Shown piece after piece: positions 53,386 through 62,922 of a stretch of DNA of 64,000 bases; position 1 is the first letter of the stretch, and each line of letters starts with the position of its first letter. The DNA lies in the NCBI GenBank assembly GCA_045560765.1, contig JBJKZD010000013.1, positions 156,087 through 220,086 on the forward strand, in the 5' to 3' direction. The notes under the pieces are model-generated. The model saw only the letters and a list, made by a program, of their open reading frames with translations. It had not been told where the DNA came from and made no database searches. Position numbers and translations under genes: made by a program. Origin of the DNA: UBA9926 sp913064795. Its GTDB lineage: Bacteria > Pseudomonadota > Gammaproteobacteria > Pseudomonadales > Azotimanducaceae.

Positions 53386-53568
53386 ATGAAGGCTAAAATC
53401 AGAGTAGTAGGAGCCGGTTACGTGGGTATGTCACTGGCGGTCTTGCTCGCGAGAGACAATGTGGTGACCGTTTTGAATATCGACGCCAAACGGGTAGCGC
53501 AAATTAACCGGCGGGAATCGACAGTGGTCGATGCCGAAATCTCCGACCCCTGGCGACCCAAGATTTAG
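53386..53568 (+). pseudogene. N-terminal fragment of a UDP-glucose 6-dehydrogenase-type gene
   Basis: 60 codons starting ATG after an AAAAGGA ribosome site. IRVVGAGYVGMSLAVLLARDN is the Rossmann loop of the Ugd/Wbp family, followed by LNIDAKRVAQINRRESTVVDAEI, matching the short E. coli-type Ugd. It stops at once in SDPWRPKI, leaving only about one sixth of the enzyme. The full-length ugd at 54480 belongs to a different, longer branch, so this is not a simple duplicate. Confidence 0.78.
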
Positions 53569-53658
53569 CGCTCACCGCCAACTTTGGTATGGTCCCGCAT
53601 AGAGTCAGGCCATCGCAAGACGGCCTCTTCATCAATCAAGAAAGTCTGGAAGTACACA

Positions 53659-54483
53659 ATGATCACAAAATGTCTTTTTCCCGCCGCCGGCTACGGCACC
53701 CGGTTTCTGCCGGCCACCAAAGCCATGCCGAAAGAAATGCTGCCCATCGTCGATAAGCCGCTGATTCAGCTCGGTGTCGCAGAAGCGATGGAAGCCGGTA
53801 TGAACGATATCGGTGTCATCTCTGGCCGCGGTAAACGCGCTATTGAGGATCATTTCGACATCTCTTACGAGCTGGAGCACCAGATTGCGGGTTCTTCCAA
53901 AGAGACCCTTCTGGATGAAATCCGCCATATCATCGATACCTGCACCTTTTCATACACACGCCAGGTCGAGATGAAGGGGCTGGGCCATGCGATTCTGACC
54001 GGTGAGCGCCTCGTGGGTAACAATCCCTTCGGTGTGGTTCTGTCTGATGACTACTGCACGAACGAAGACAGCCCCGGCGTCTTGAAGCAGATGGCCGACG
54101 TATTCAGCGAATACCATTGCACCATCGTTGCTATCGAAGAAGTTCCCCTTGACCAGACAGATAAGTACGGCGTCATTGAAGGCAAGGAGATTCAAGATGG
54201 TCTCTTCAAGATTTCCAGCATGGTCGAAAAGCCCGCACCGGAAGATGCACCAACGAATCTCGCCATCATCGGCCGTTATATTCTGACGCCCGATATCTTC
54301 CAGATTATCCGAGATACACCCCCTGGTGCCAACGGCGAAATGCAGATCACCGACGCGATTAACACCCAGGCTCAGAAACGCTTGGTGCTGGGCTATAAAT
54401 TCAAAGGCCGCCGTTTTGACTGCGGCAGCCTCGAGGGCTTTGTTCAAGCCACCAACTATGTTTACGAGGGGATGCAGTCGTGA
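53659..54483 (+). CDS. galU: UTP-glucose-1-phosphate uridylyltransferase
   Basis: 274 residues from ATG 53659; an open frame upstream to 53584 adds 25 residues without family similarity and a CTGGAAG ribosome site supports 53659. Nucleotidyltransferase signature FPAAGYGTRFLPATKAMPKEMLPIVDKP is at residue 6, followed by VVLSDDYC (metal Asp) and DKYGVIEG. It makes UDP-glucose from UTP and glucose-1-phosphate for glycan, sugar-acid and glucosylglycerate synthesis. Its stop overlaps the ugd start by 4 nt (GTGA), so they are co-transcribed. In this island it also supplies an activated glucose donor for GpgS. Confidence 0.96.
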   Translation: MITKCLFPAAGYGTRFLPATKAMPKEMLPIVDKPLIQLGVAEAMEAGMNDIGVISGRGKRAIEDHFDISYELEHQIAGSSKETLLDEIRHIIDTCTFSYTRQVEMKGLGHAILTGERLVGNNPFGVVLSDDYCTNEDSPGVLKQMADVFSEYHCTIVAIEEVPLDQTDKYGVIEGKEIQDGLFKISSMVEKPAPEDAPTNLAIIGRYILTPDIFQIIRDTPPGANGEMQITDAINTQAQKRLVLGYKFKGRRFDCGSLEGFVQATNYVYEGMQS

Positions 54484-55805
54484 AACTCGGCATCGTTGGC
54501 ACGGGTTACGTCGGCCTCGTTACAGGCACCTGTTTCGCCGAGATGGGTAACACGGTTGTCTGCGTTGATGTTGATGAGGCCAAGCTAGATGCGCTCAGAG
54601 CCTGCCAGATACCCATCCACGAACCGGGGCTCGATGAGCTGGTGCTCTCAAACACAGAGGCCGGTCGGTTGCTGTTCACCTCAGACTTGAACGAAGCCCT
54701 TGAAGACGCCGAAGTTGTTTTCATTGCCGTCGGTACGCCGCCCAATGAAGACGGTAGTGCCGATCTTGGCTACGTGCTGGCCGTCGCTCAGGAAATCGGT
54801 GAGAAACTTCAGCACCCCATTGTCATCGCAGACAAATCGACAGTGCCCGTCGGTACGGCAGACCAGGTGCGGGCAACGATCGCTGCCGCGCTCGACCAAC
54901 GGGGTACCGACATTGATTTCGACGTCGTCAGTAATCCTGAATTTCTGCGCGAGGGTAGTGCGGTAAAAGACTTCATGCACCCTGACCGAATCGTCGTTGG
55001 TACCGATCAGCCCCGCAGCCAGCGTGTGATGGAAGAGCTCTATGATGCTTTTGCTAAAAAAGAGAACCGGCTGCAGTTTGTCGGTGTGCGCGATGCCGAG
55101 ATGATCAAGTATGCCGCCAATGCCATGCTGGCCACCAAGATTTCTTTCATGAACGAGGTCTCACTCATGTGCGACGAGTTCGGTATCGATGTTGAGAACG
55201 TCAGGCGTGGCATCGGGTCTGACCCCAGGATTGGCCCCTCATTTATCTACCCAGGCTGTGGCTATGGCGGTTCCTGCTTCCCGAAGGATGTGAGAGCCAT
55301 GGCGCATATGGCCAATCAGGCGGGGCTTAACAATACAATCTTCGATGCGGTGGAGCGCCGCAATGAAAGTCAGCAATTGGTGTTGATCGATAAGATACTT
55401 GCGCAATTTGGCAACATCAAAGGTATGACGTTTGCCCTTTGGGGGCTTGCCTTCAAGCCTGATACCGATGACATCCGCAGCGCCCCCGCCATTAGGATGG
55501 CACAAGTGTTGACAGAGAGCGGTGCAAATGTTCGGGTCTACGACCCGCAGGCGATGGAAGTGACCAAAGCATTACTTGGTACAGAATGCATCACGTATGC
55601 CGAAGGCCCTTATGATGCAACCGAGGGTGCCGATGCGTTGATCCTTGCGACCGAGTGGCGGCAGTTTAAGCAGCCCGATTTCAGGCGCCTCGCCAAACAA
55701 CTGTCGAAAGCCTCGATTTTTGATGGCCGCAATATCTACAAGCCCGAGCGTTGTGGAGACTATGGGCTCACGTACTTCGGCATTGGCCGCAGCTCAATCA
55801 CATGA
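54480..55805 (+). CDS. ugd: UDP-glucose 6-dehydrogenase
   Basis: 441 residues from GTG 54480. N-terminal Rossmann loop GIVGTGYVGLVTGTCFAEMG, VFIAVGTPPNEDGSADL, and the catalytic Cys in GCGYGGSCFPKDVRAM near residue 260; the C-terminal UDP-binding domain includes LAFKPDTDDIRSAPA. It oxidises UDP-glucose to UDP-glucuronate with two NAD+. It overlaps galU and the truncated gene at 55802, forming an exopolysaccharide-precursor operon that appears cut short. Confidence 0.96.
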   Translation: MKLGIVGTGYVGLVTGTCFAEMGNTVVCVDVDEAKLDALRACQIPIHEPGLDELVLSNTEAGRLLFTSDLNEALEDAEVVFIAVGTPPNEDGSADLGYVLAVAQEIGEKLQHPIVIADKSTVPVGTADQVRATIAAALDQRGTDIDFDVVSNPEFLREGSAVKDFMHPDRIVVGTDQPRSQRVMEELYDAFAKKENRLQFVGVRDAEMIKYAANAMLATKISFMNEVSLMCDEFGIDVENVRRGIGSDPRIGPSFIYPGCGYGGSCFPKDVRAMAHMANQAGLNNTIFDAVERRNESQQLVLIDKILAQFGNIKGMTFALWGLAFKPDTDDIRSAPAIRMAQVLTESGANVRVYDPQAMEVTKALLGTECITYAEGPYDATEGADALILATEWRQFKQPDFRRLAKQLSKASIFDGRNIYKPERCGDYGLTYFGIGRSSIT

Positions 55806-56110
55806 GCGTGCTTGTCTTCGGCGAGACCGGCCAGGTCGCACGAAGTCTGCAGGTTACACAGCCAGATAACCTGAGTGTCGCTTACCTCAGCCGTCAAGCC
55901 TGCGACCTCACCGACCCTGACCGGATCCCTTCAGCACTGAACGAACAGCAGCCACAGATGATCATAAATGCCGATGCGACGGCCCGGACGCGATTCCTTG
56001 AGGCAGGCTTTGTCGAGGTTTTGACAAAGCCCCTGAACCTCCAAGGGTTATCCGCAGCGCTCGCGCCCTTTTACAACGAAGGTCCTGGGGTTCAGCTGGA
56101 AACCCGCTAA
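55802..56110 (+). pseudogene. chimeric ORF: rfbD 5' end joined to a receiver-domain 3' end
   Basis: 102 residues. The first about 56 (MSVLVFGETGQVARSL to QQPQMIINA) match the start of dTDP-4-dehydrorhamnose reductase, with the GxxGQ coenzyme loop; family members continue IINxAAYT. Instead the frame continues DATARTRFLEAGFVEVLTKPLNLQGLSAAL, which is the C-terminal third of a response-regulator receiver domain, with the Lys-Pro switch motif. The join lies near 55968-55980. ATG overlaps the ugd stop (ATGA). It can encode neither full activity, so it is a deletion/recombination scar. Confidence 0.72.
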
Positions 56111-56853
56111 AACTGGCCGTGCAGCCTTTCCAAGAGCCAACTATGCGCGCCGAATTTGTGGACGACTTTGTTAGCAATAACCCCCACAACTGGGCTCTAA
56201 ATTCTCATCGAGCTGGGCCAGCGCGGCGCCTTAAATCCCTCAACATAGCCCGCAACTGCGCCTCGGCTCGCCAAGCCTGCTGCCATTTCTCCTAATCCGC
56301 GCTTCAGCTGAACGGCAACGCCATCGGTCTGGGCTCAGCCTAGTTTGGCCAGCTCTAGTACCCATGGAGATCTATTGGGCCGTTAAGGGAGGCGCCCCGA
56401 ACGGATGCCAATATAAATCGGTCCGAAATTTGCTGTCTCTCATGCAGTTTCCACGAAAGTCAGCCGAGTCACTATGCAAAAAACGCCAGCGCCAAGGTTT
56501 TGTGCCGCCAGCCCTCAGCAAGTGATTTTATCAGCTCGCGAAAGGTACCTCGGGCGCTCGGCGGCGCAGTGACTCAACTCAATGGGCTTGGGGCAATTCC
56601 CCGCAGGTCATCGCTTGAAAGCCACGGAGTACCGGACGCAAACACGCGAAGGCCACACCTGAAACATGATGAAAACTACGAATCACACATACCCAAGGAC
56701 CTCGCGTTTAGACCCCACTGTTTCCTCCGTAACGGCAGCTTTTACTGGGTCCGCAACTCAATCTGTCGCGTTACTGCCATTTCACGCTGAATCCTGTCTC
56801 GAGCTAGCAGACGCACCAATCTTGAGAGGTGTGTTCAGTTTTGGGGCGCAAGC
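56111..56853. other. 743-bp gap with no convincing gene
   Basis: An open frame of 96 codons at 56500-56790 has no recognisable domain, no ribosome site and atypical composition. The stretch follows the recombination scar and is probably degenerate DNA plus the promoter of the glucosylglycerate operon. Confidence 0.5.
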
Positions 56854-57801
56854 GTGAGTGCCGGTGCGCAGCACATCCTAATCGCCACGGATTTGGATGG
56901 CACCCTACTCAACCACGATGACTATGCCTTCGGCGCGCTTGCAACGAGCGTCCAAAAGCTTGCAAAGCGTGGCATTCCTGTTGTGTTCAACACCAGTAAA
57001 ACACCAGCTGAGTGCGTTGAACTTCAGAAGAAATTTGGGGTGAGTGCACCAATGATCGTTGAAAACGGTGGCGGGATTTTGTTTCACCCAGAGGATTGTC
57101 GCTTCGATTTCTCCAAGATAACCCGCGAAGATAGCCTCGATCATTGGAAACTCATTCGATTAGGACGCAGCCTTAGCCAACTACTAGCATTTAAGGAGGC
57201 TTATTGCCCAGAAGCACCGGATTTGGTGTCCAGCGCCCTTGACGATATGGCTAAGCACACAGGACTCAGTGGCAGCGCGCTCGACGCTGCTAGGCGCAGG
57301 CTTTTCTCACTGCCACTGATCCTCAACGCCGAGCAGTATGCTCGAATCGAGACCAAGGCGTTCGACTTTGGTTATCGAATTGAATCAGGCGCCCGCTTCA
57401 AGACGCTACAGGGTCGCCACGATAAGAGTAGTACGCTGACGCTAGTCAAAGAAGCTTTTGCTAAGGTGGCGGGCTCACAGGTCAAGGTCGTTGCATTAGG
57501 TGATGCGCCCAACGACCAGCGTATGTTGGAAGCCGGCGACATAGCTGTGGTGGTGAAACGATCCGGCAAGCACCATGTCGCGCCTAAAGCCGACAAGCTC
57601 ATTCGGACTGAAGCGCCCGCGCCAGATGGTTGGATTGAAGGTGTGGAGGCAGCGCTGAACTTGCTAACCCGGAATCAAAATCCGGCGGCAGACGTGGTCA
57701 ATGCAGAAACCTTAAGGACCTTGAGCGCGCGGCCGACCTCCAAAGCGACTGGGCACCGTTCATGGGATGATGTGTATTCAGCAACCAAAAAAGAGTGGTA
57801 A
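56854..57801 (+). CDS. HAD-IIB phosphatase: glucosyl/mannosyl-3-phosphoglycerate phosphatase
   Basis: 315 residues from GTG. HAD motif I ATDLDGTLLNH near residue 11, motif II VVFNTSKTPAE near 47, VENGGGILF near 70 and motif IV VALGDAPNDQRML near 215; C2-type cap in between. The NTSKT and ENGGG segments and length match mannosyl-3-phosphoglycerate phosphatase; next to GpgS it most likely removes phosphate from glucosyl-3-phosphoglycerate to give glucosylglycerate. The C-terminal 40 residues (NAETLRTLSARPTSKATGH) are extra. It precedes gpgS by 15 nt. Confidence 0.87.
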   Translation: MSAGAQHILIATDLDGTLLNHDDYAFGALATSVQKLAKRGIPVVFNTSKTPAECVELQKKFGVSAPMIVENGGGILFHPEDCRFDFSKITREDSLDHWKLIRLGRSLSQLLAFKEAYCPEAPDLVSSALDDMAKHTGLSGSALDAARRRLFSLPLILNAEQYARIETKAFDFGYRIESGARFKTLQGRHDKSSTLTLVKEAFAKVAGSQVKVVALGDAPNDQRMLEAGDIAVVVKRSGKHHVAPKADKLIRTEAPAPDGWIEGVEAALNLLTRNQNPAADVVNAETLRTLSARPTSKATGHRSWDDVYSATKKEW

Positions 57802-57816
57802 TGGAGAAAAATAACG

Positions 57817-59058
57817 ATGGCAGATAGTTTTCAACACGGGTCAGTTACGACGCTGCACAATATCACCAAGCGGCCGCTTGAGGCGATCGAAGCAGAGCTG
57901 AAAGCCTTTTCAGCGGCTCGGCCCATGGCGCTTATTCTGCCTTCGCTCTACAGTGAACTCGAGCAACCCGCTTTGCACCACATCGTCAATGAACTCAAAA
58001 GCGCCGATTATCTGGATACCATTACGATCGGCTTAGATCAGGCGACGGAAACTCAGTACCGGCACGCGCTATCTTTTTTTAAGCAATTACCCCAACGTGT
58101 CAATGTGCTTTGGAACGACGGACCGCGCTTAAAAACCATTCACAAGCAACTCAGTGAGGCAGGCGTTGCGCCAACGGAATTAGGGAAAGGTCGTAACGTT
58201 TGGTATTGCATGGGTCATACCTTGGCTAACCCAGATATCGAAGCGGTAGCGCTCCACGACTGCGATATTAAAACCTACGATCGTTCAATGCTGGCGAAAC
58301 TTATCTATCCGGTTGCCAACCCGAGTTTTCGGTTTCAATTCAGCAAAGGATTTTATGCCCGTGTCGGCAACTCAACTTTGGGTGGTCGTGTCTCAAGGCT
58401 GCTTGTGACGCCCCTTGTTAGAGCTTTGAAGCATAGCCTTCCTGCGAGCCACCATGTGTACCTAACCTTTTTAGACAGCTTTCGCTATCCCTTGGCTGGG
58501 GAGTTTTCGATGCGACGAGATGCCATGAAGGAATTGCGTATCCCGAGTGATTGGGGGCTTGAAGTTGGCGTGTTGGTCGAAATGCTCCGAAACTATTCTA
58601 CTCGGCGAATTTGTCAGGTTGAGATTGCCGACATCTACGATCATAAACATCAACAAGTCTCTAAAGACAATGATCAAGGCGGTCTGTCCCGAATGTCTAT
58701 CGATATCTCAAAAGCCCTTTTTAGAAAGCTTGCCACCGATGGCGTGACCTTCAGTCAAGAGGGCTTTCGAACGATCAAGGCGACTTACTTACGCGTCGCA
58801 TTGGATCTGATTGACAGTTATCGCTGCGACGCCGAGATGAACGGCCTTCAATTGGATCTCAATGCCGAAGAACAAATCGTAGAACTCTTTGCTGAGAATC
58901 TCATTAAAGCTGGAGATGCTTTTCTGAGTCGGCCGATGGATCAACCCTTTGTACCCCATTGGACCCGGGTCATGAGCGCGGTTCCAAACATATTGCCTCA
59001 ACTCCGAGAAGCCGTTGACTTGGATCAAAGAGACTATGGACCGGCGCGTGCTGCCTGA
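57817..59058 (+). CDS. gpgS: glucosyl-3-phosphoglycerate synthase
   Basis: 413 residues, ATG with GGAGAAAAA ribosome site. GT-A glycosyltransferase with the DxD metal motif in VALHDCDIKTYD near residue 148; LILPSLYSELEQPAL lies at the donor site and FQFSKGFYARVG, LDSFRYPLAGEFSMR and DWGLEVGVLVEM follow as in GT81 enzymes. It transfers glucose from UDP-(or GDP-)glucose to 3-phosphoglycerate. UDP-glucose could come from the galU gene in the same island. Its stop is overlapped by the phosphorylase start. Confidence 0.93.
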   Translation: MADSFQHGSVTTLHNITKRPLEAIEAELKAFSAARPMALILPSLYSELEQPALHHIVNELKSADYLDTITIGLDQATETQYRHALSFFKQLPQRVNVLWNDGPRLKTIHKQLSEAGVAPTELGKGRNVWYCMGHTLANPDIEAVALHDCDIKTYDRSMLAKLIYPVANPSFRFQFSKGFYARVGNSTLGGRVSRLLVTPLVRALKHSLPASHHVYLTFLDSFRYPLAGEFSMRRDAMKELRIPSDWGLEVGVLVEMLRNYSTRRICQVEIADIYDHKHQQVSKDNDQGGLSRMSIDISKALFRKLATDGVTFSQEGFRTIKATYLRVALDLIDSYRCDAEMNGLQLDLNAEEQIVELFAENLIKAGDAFLSRPMDQPFVPHWTRVMSAVPNILPQLREAVDLDQRDYGPARAA

Positions 59059-60796
59059 GCCCTTAGCAGCACTCAGGGAGCGCGTCATTGATCATCTTGA
59101 AATTATCTATCCTGATGAGGATGCCCCGAGACTTGCGTCTCGCTGTCTTGATCTTATGCAGTACCAGGAGCGCCTCCGCGCCCCGGAGGGACATCGCAAT
59201 GCTTGGACACAAGCCGATGCGGTGATCATCTGCTATGGCGACAGTATTACCGGTGAAGGTCAGGCGCCACTGCGTACACTTTACCAGGCGCTTGAGCGTT
59301 GGACTGAATCGCTGTTCTCCATCGTGCACCTGCTGCCCTTTTTTCCATACAGCTCAGACGATGGCTTCTCGGTCATTCATTACAGGCAAGTTAACGAAAG
59401 CCTAGGAGATTGGGACGACATCGGCCGATTTGCGAATCGTTATCGCGTGATGGGCGACTTGGTCCTTAATCATTGCTCAGCCCGGAGCCAATGGTTCCTC
59501 CAATTTATGTCCAAGGATTCGCCTGGTGCGAACTACTTTATTACAGATGAAAGCGTGAAGGACGTCTCTAAAGTTGTGCGACCGCGGTCCACGCCGCTTT
59601 TTCGAGAGGTCCAAACGCCTGAGGGCGCCCAGCAAGTCTGGTGCACTTTTGGTCACGACCAAGTTGACCTCAATTACGGCAATCCAGATGTCCTGCTCGA
59701 AATGATCGGGATTATCGCGTTCTACTTAGATCAAGGCATCACCGTATTTCGGCTCGACGCCGTAGCCTACCTTTGGAAAATGTCTGGTACTAACTGTGTA
59801 AACCTGCCTCAGACCCACGAGGTTGTCCGGCTTTTCCGCACATTGATTGAGCACGGCGAGCGAGAGGCGGTGCTTATAACTGAAACCAATCTCCCCAACA
59901 GAGAGAACTTGTCCTATTTTGGCAATGCCAATGAGGCACACTGGATATACAACTTTACGCTACCTCCCCTTGTGCTACACGCGGTGACCTTCGGCAAGGC
60001 AGCATTTCTCAATCAATGGATGATGGGCATGCCACCAGCCAGAGACGGCACAGCATATCTTAACTTTGTGAGTTCACATGACGGGATTGGTCTTAGGCCC
60101 GCGGAGGGTATTCTCCCCGAGTCTGAACTTGAACACCTCGTGACCTTGATGAAAACACGAGGCGGGCTGATCTCCGTGCGAGAGTTGGATGGCGATGTCG
60201 TGCCCTATGAACTCAATATCAGTCTGTTCTCCGCCTGCGCGACAGATGATGACAATGGGCAGCTACAAGTATCTAAATTTCTCTTGGTACATGCACTGAT
60301 GTTTGGTCTTGAGGGCGTCCCGGCAGTTTATTTTCCCAGCCTGTTCGCCACCCCTAATGCAACGTATAGGGTATCGGCAACGGGTCACAATCGAGCGATC
60401 AACAGACCACAGTGGACTGAAAAAGCCCTTGATCAGGCGCTTAAAGAAGAGCCCACTAAGTTGTCGGTGCTTAAGGGCCTGCAACAGCTTCTGAGCATAC
60501 GCCGAGAACAACCCGCTTTTCATCCCAATGCGACACAATTTACGATGGATGCTGGCGCGGCCGTGTTTGCATTTTGGCGGCAAAGCCGACAGCGCGAACA
60601 AAGTATTTTTTGTCTCCATAATCTCACCCGGGCTGAGCAAGTTATCCCGTTGTCGAGGCTTAATCTCATAGAGGGTGAATCCTGGATTGATTTGATAACT
60701 GACGAGGCGATCGATGCTAATGACAAATTTCTGCGGCTTGATGCTTATCAAAGCCGCTGGATCTCTAATCTAAACGCCTCTAATCTGGCACGTTGA
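59036..60796 (+). CDS. GH13_18 sucrose-phosphorylase-like enzyme, probably glucosylglycerate phosphorylase
   Basis: About 586 residues from ATG 59036 (AAAGAGA ribosome site; ATG 59015 is possible). Catalytic residues of GH13: nucleophile in VFRLDAVAYLWK, acid/base in VLITETNLP, transition-state Asp in FVSSHDGIGL. The short barrel with VHLLPFFPYSSDDGFSV is the sucrose phosphorylase subfamily. The location immediately after gpgS, overlapping by 23 nt, argues for glucosylglycerate phosphorolysis to glucose-1-phosphate and glycerate, an activity described for part of this subfamily. Sucrose or sucrose-6-phosphate cannot be excluded from sequence. Confidence 0.88.
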   Translation: MDRRVLPEPLAALRERVIDHLEIIYPDEDAPRLASRCLDLMQYQERLRAPEGHRNAWTQADAVIICYGDSITGEGQAPLRTLYQALERWTESLFSIVHLLPFFPYSSDDGFSVIHYRQVNESLGDWDDIGRFANRYRVMGDLVLNHCSARSQWFLQFMSKDSPGANYFITDESVKDVSKVVRPRSTPLFREVQTPEGAQQVWCTFGHDQVDLNYGNPDVLLEMIGIIAFYLDQGITVFRLDAVAYLWKMSGTNCVNLPQTHEVVRLFRTLIEHGEREAVLITETNLPNRENLSYFGNANEAHWIYNFTLPPLVLHAVTFGKAAFLNQWMMGMPPARDGTAYLNFVSSHDGIGLRPAEGILPESELEHLVTLMKTRGGLISVRELDGDVVPYELNISLFSACATDDDNGQLQVSKFLLVHALMFGLEGVPAVYFPSLFATPNATYRVSATGHNRAINRPQWTEKALDQALKEEPTKLSVLKGLQQLLSIRREQPAFHPNATQFTMDAGAAVFAFWRQSRQREQSIFCLHNLTRAEQVIPLSRLNLIEGESWIDLITDEAIDANDKFLRLDAYQSRWISNLNASNLAR

Positions 60797-60797
60797 T

Positions 60798-62396
60798 TTG
60801 ACCGGCTTAAACACCTTGGACTGGTGGGTCATCGGCGGCTACCTCGCAGGCATGATCATCTTGGGTTGGTGGTTGTCTAGGTCCCAAGATAGCGCTGAAG
60901 ACTATTTCCTTGGTGCTCGGCAACGCGGGCCCTGGTCCATCGCTATGTCGGTGTTGGCCACCCAGTGCTCAACCAATAGCATCCTCGGCGCGCCTGCATT
61001 TGTCGCGTTTGTAGCTGGCGGCGGGCTTATTTGGTTGCAATACGAGCTCGCGGTACCGCTGGCGATGGCCGTGTTGATTCTGTGGGTTTTTCCAGCACTG
61101 TATCGCAACTCAGGCTTTTCGATCTATGCCCTATTGGAATCGCGGTTCGACCGACAGACCCGCATTTGGTTAAGCGGAATCTTTCAAGCCGCACGGGTTC
61201 TCGCGGCAGCCATAACCATCTATGGCGTAGCTTCGATTCTGTCGCTGATTACCGAGTTATCTTTTTTTCATGCAGTTCTGATTTTTGGCCTAGTTACTGT
61301 GATCTATGACTACTTCGGCGGCATCAATGGCGTCATCTTTTCAGATGTCCTGCAAATGTTGGTGCTACTTGTTGTCTTGATATGGATTTTCGTGGCCTTG
61401 TGGAGCGGCGACGTCAACCCATTAACTTGGTTGACCTTGAACGAACCGTCCAGGGACCGAGTATTTGATTTCAGTGGCCACGGTCTAGGGGATGGCAAGG
61501 ACTTTGCCTTTTGGCCCATGCTCTTTGGAGGCTTGTTTTTGTATGTGGCTTATTACGGGTTGGATCAGAGCCAAGCCCAACGACTGTTAACAGCACAATC
61601 GGAGCGATCCGGCCAAGTCGCTCTGGCGCTGAATGGTTTTTTTAGACTACCTCTGGTGTGTTTGTATTGTGCTATCGGGGTTGGGCTTGCAGCCTATGCT
61701 GGAATAGATCCCGGTTTTGTGGATCGATTGCCCCAGAAGTCGAATGGACCGGATTTTAATATGGCGTTGCCGCGATACATGATCGAAACGATGGGTCCGG
61801 GTTGGCTAGGCTTGGCGTTGGTAGCGCTGCTGGCGGCGGCCATGTCATCTTTAGATTCGGTGCTCAACGCATTAAGCGCAACCACCGTGAGCGACTTTTT
61901 AATGCCCAGCCGATGGGGCCAACACTTACCACAGACTCAGTGGATAAGCGTTGCCAAAGCATGCACCCTTTTTTGGGGTGGTCTTGCTATGTTGCTTGCA
62001 TTCTGGGTCGATGATATTTCACCGTCGATTTTAGTGGCGATCAACAAAATAGGCTCTTTGTTCAATGGCCCTATTTTAGGTGTCTTTGCTCTCGCGCTGC
62101 TGACTCGCGCGGTTTCTGGTGGCGCGGCTCGCATCGGCTTGGCGGCTGGGTTTGCTGCAAACGTGATGGCTTGGCAATGGTTACCAGCCCTCTCCTGGTT
62201 ATGGTGGAACGTTTTGGGCGCGGTAAGCTGCATCACGGTCGCTTGGGTGGCGACCATGATCACGAGTAATACGCGACATCACCAACTCGAAGATTATGGC
62301 AGCACAAAAGTGGGATCCAATTATGGTGTCAAGTGGGCAGTTGCGCTTATCGGCTATTTTGTTGTCATGGTCGTGATGTTTAAAGCGCTTTTCTGA
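60798..62396 (+). CDS. sodium:solute symporter (SSS family)
   Basis: 532 residues from TTG, one base after the phosphorylase stop. About thirteen hydrophobic segments; SSS signature regions include WWLSRSQDSAEDYFLGARQRGPWSI, LATQCSTNSILGAPAFVAF and LAAAMSSLDSVLNALSATTVSDF (Na+-site Ser-Ser). Vertebrate-SGLT-like members carry glucose or other polyols. Operon context suggests uptake of glucosylglycerate, glucose or glycerate-type osmolyte with Na+. Confidence 0.9.
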   Translation: MTGLNTLDWWVIGGYLAGMIILGWWLSRSQDSAEDYFLGARQRGPWSIAMSVLATQCSTNSILGAPAFVAFVAGGGLIWLQYELAVPLAMAVLILWVFPALYRNSGFSIYALLESRFDRQTRIWLSGIFQAARVLAAAITIYGVASILSLITELSFFHAVLIFGLVTVIYDYFGGINGVIFSDVLQMLVLLVVLIWIFVALWSGDVNPLTWLTLNEPSRDRVFDFSGHGLGDGKDFAFWPMLFGGLFLYVAYYGLDQSQAQRLLTAQSERSGQVALALNGFFRLPLVCLYCAIGVGLAAYAGIDPGFVDRLPQKSNGPDFNMALPRYMIETMGPGWLGLALVALLAAAMSSLDSVLNALSATTVSDFLMPSRWGQHLPQTQWISVAKACTLFWGGLAMLLAFWVDDISPSILVAINKIGSLFNGPILGVFALALLTRAVSGGAARIGLAAGFAANVMAWQWLPALSWLWWNVLGAVSCITVAWVATMITSNTRHHQLEDYGSTKVGSNYGVKWAVALIGYFVVMVVMFKALF

Positions 62397-62922
62397 TCTT
62401 GCACCCGAAATTTAATGTCAACAACGTAATGTTAACGACGCTGATTTTTCGACTCTAACCGTGTTTGCTATGGATTCGCTTTCGTCCGGCCAATCCCCAA
62501 AGACGCTCTTCGACCACCTCCCTTGGCTTTTGCTACGGCCTTTCTGAGGGTGAAGGCAGTGTTGTGTTCGTCTGCGGTCGAGTCTGGACCCAATTCACCC
62601 ACTCTCACGTAAGCCCCCTGATCCATCGCAAGCCGAAATTCTATTGCTGCACCAGCCGCCTCCCCGGCACAGAAGGTCCCCATTGATCTTGCGTAAAAGG
62701 CGGAATCACAGTATTGCCGATCACCTCAAACATATGATTCACAACCCGATGGACTTGGCATTGCCCCATAGGCAAGCATTTCGCACAGGTTAGGCACGCG
62801 CGCTCCAGCCTACTGAAAGCGAAAGCCTAAACCATAGCGCTCTCGCCTATACGCCAGATGTATACGCAGAGAGGCCCTGTTGAATTATAAGCTATTGATT
62901 TAAAACGGACTTTTTAAAAAAT
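62397..62922. other. 526-bp gap at the island's right end, no integrase seen
   Basis: This is where an integrase would usually lie, next to the tRNA 3' end. Only short frames with no domain are present. The last 40 bp before the tRNA are AT-rich. Confidence 0.5.

Noticed and set aside
56500..56790. 96-codon ORF in the island gap
   Set aside because: No recognisable domain, no ribosome site, irregular composition; left as non-coding.
62465..62686. possible integrase remnant beside the tRNA
   Set aside because: Translation in all frames shows no tyrosine- or serine-recombinase motif.
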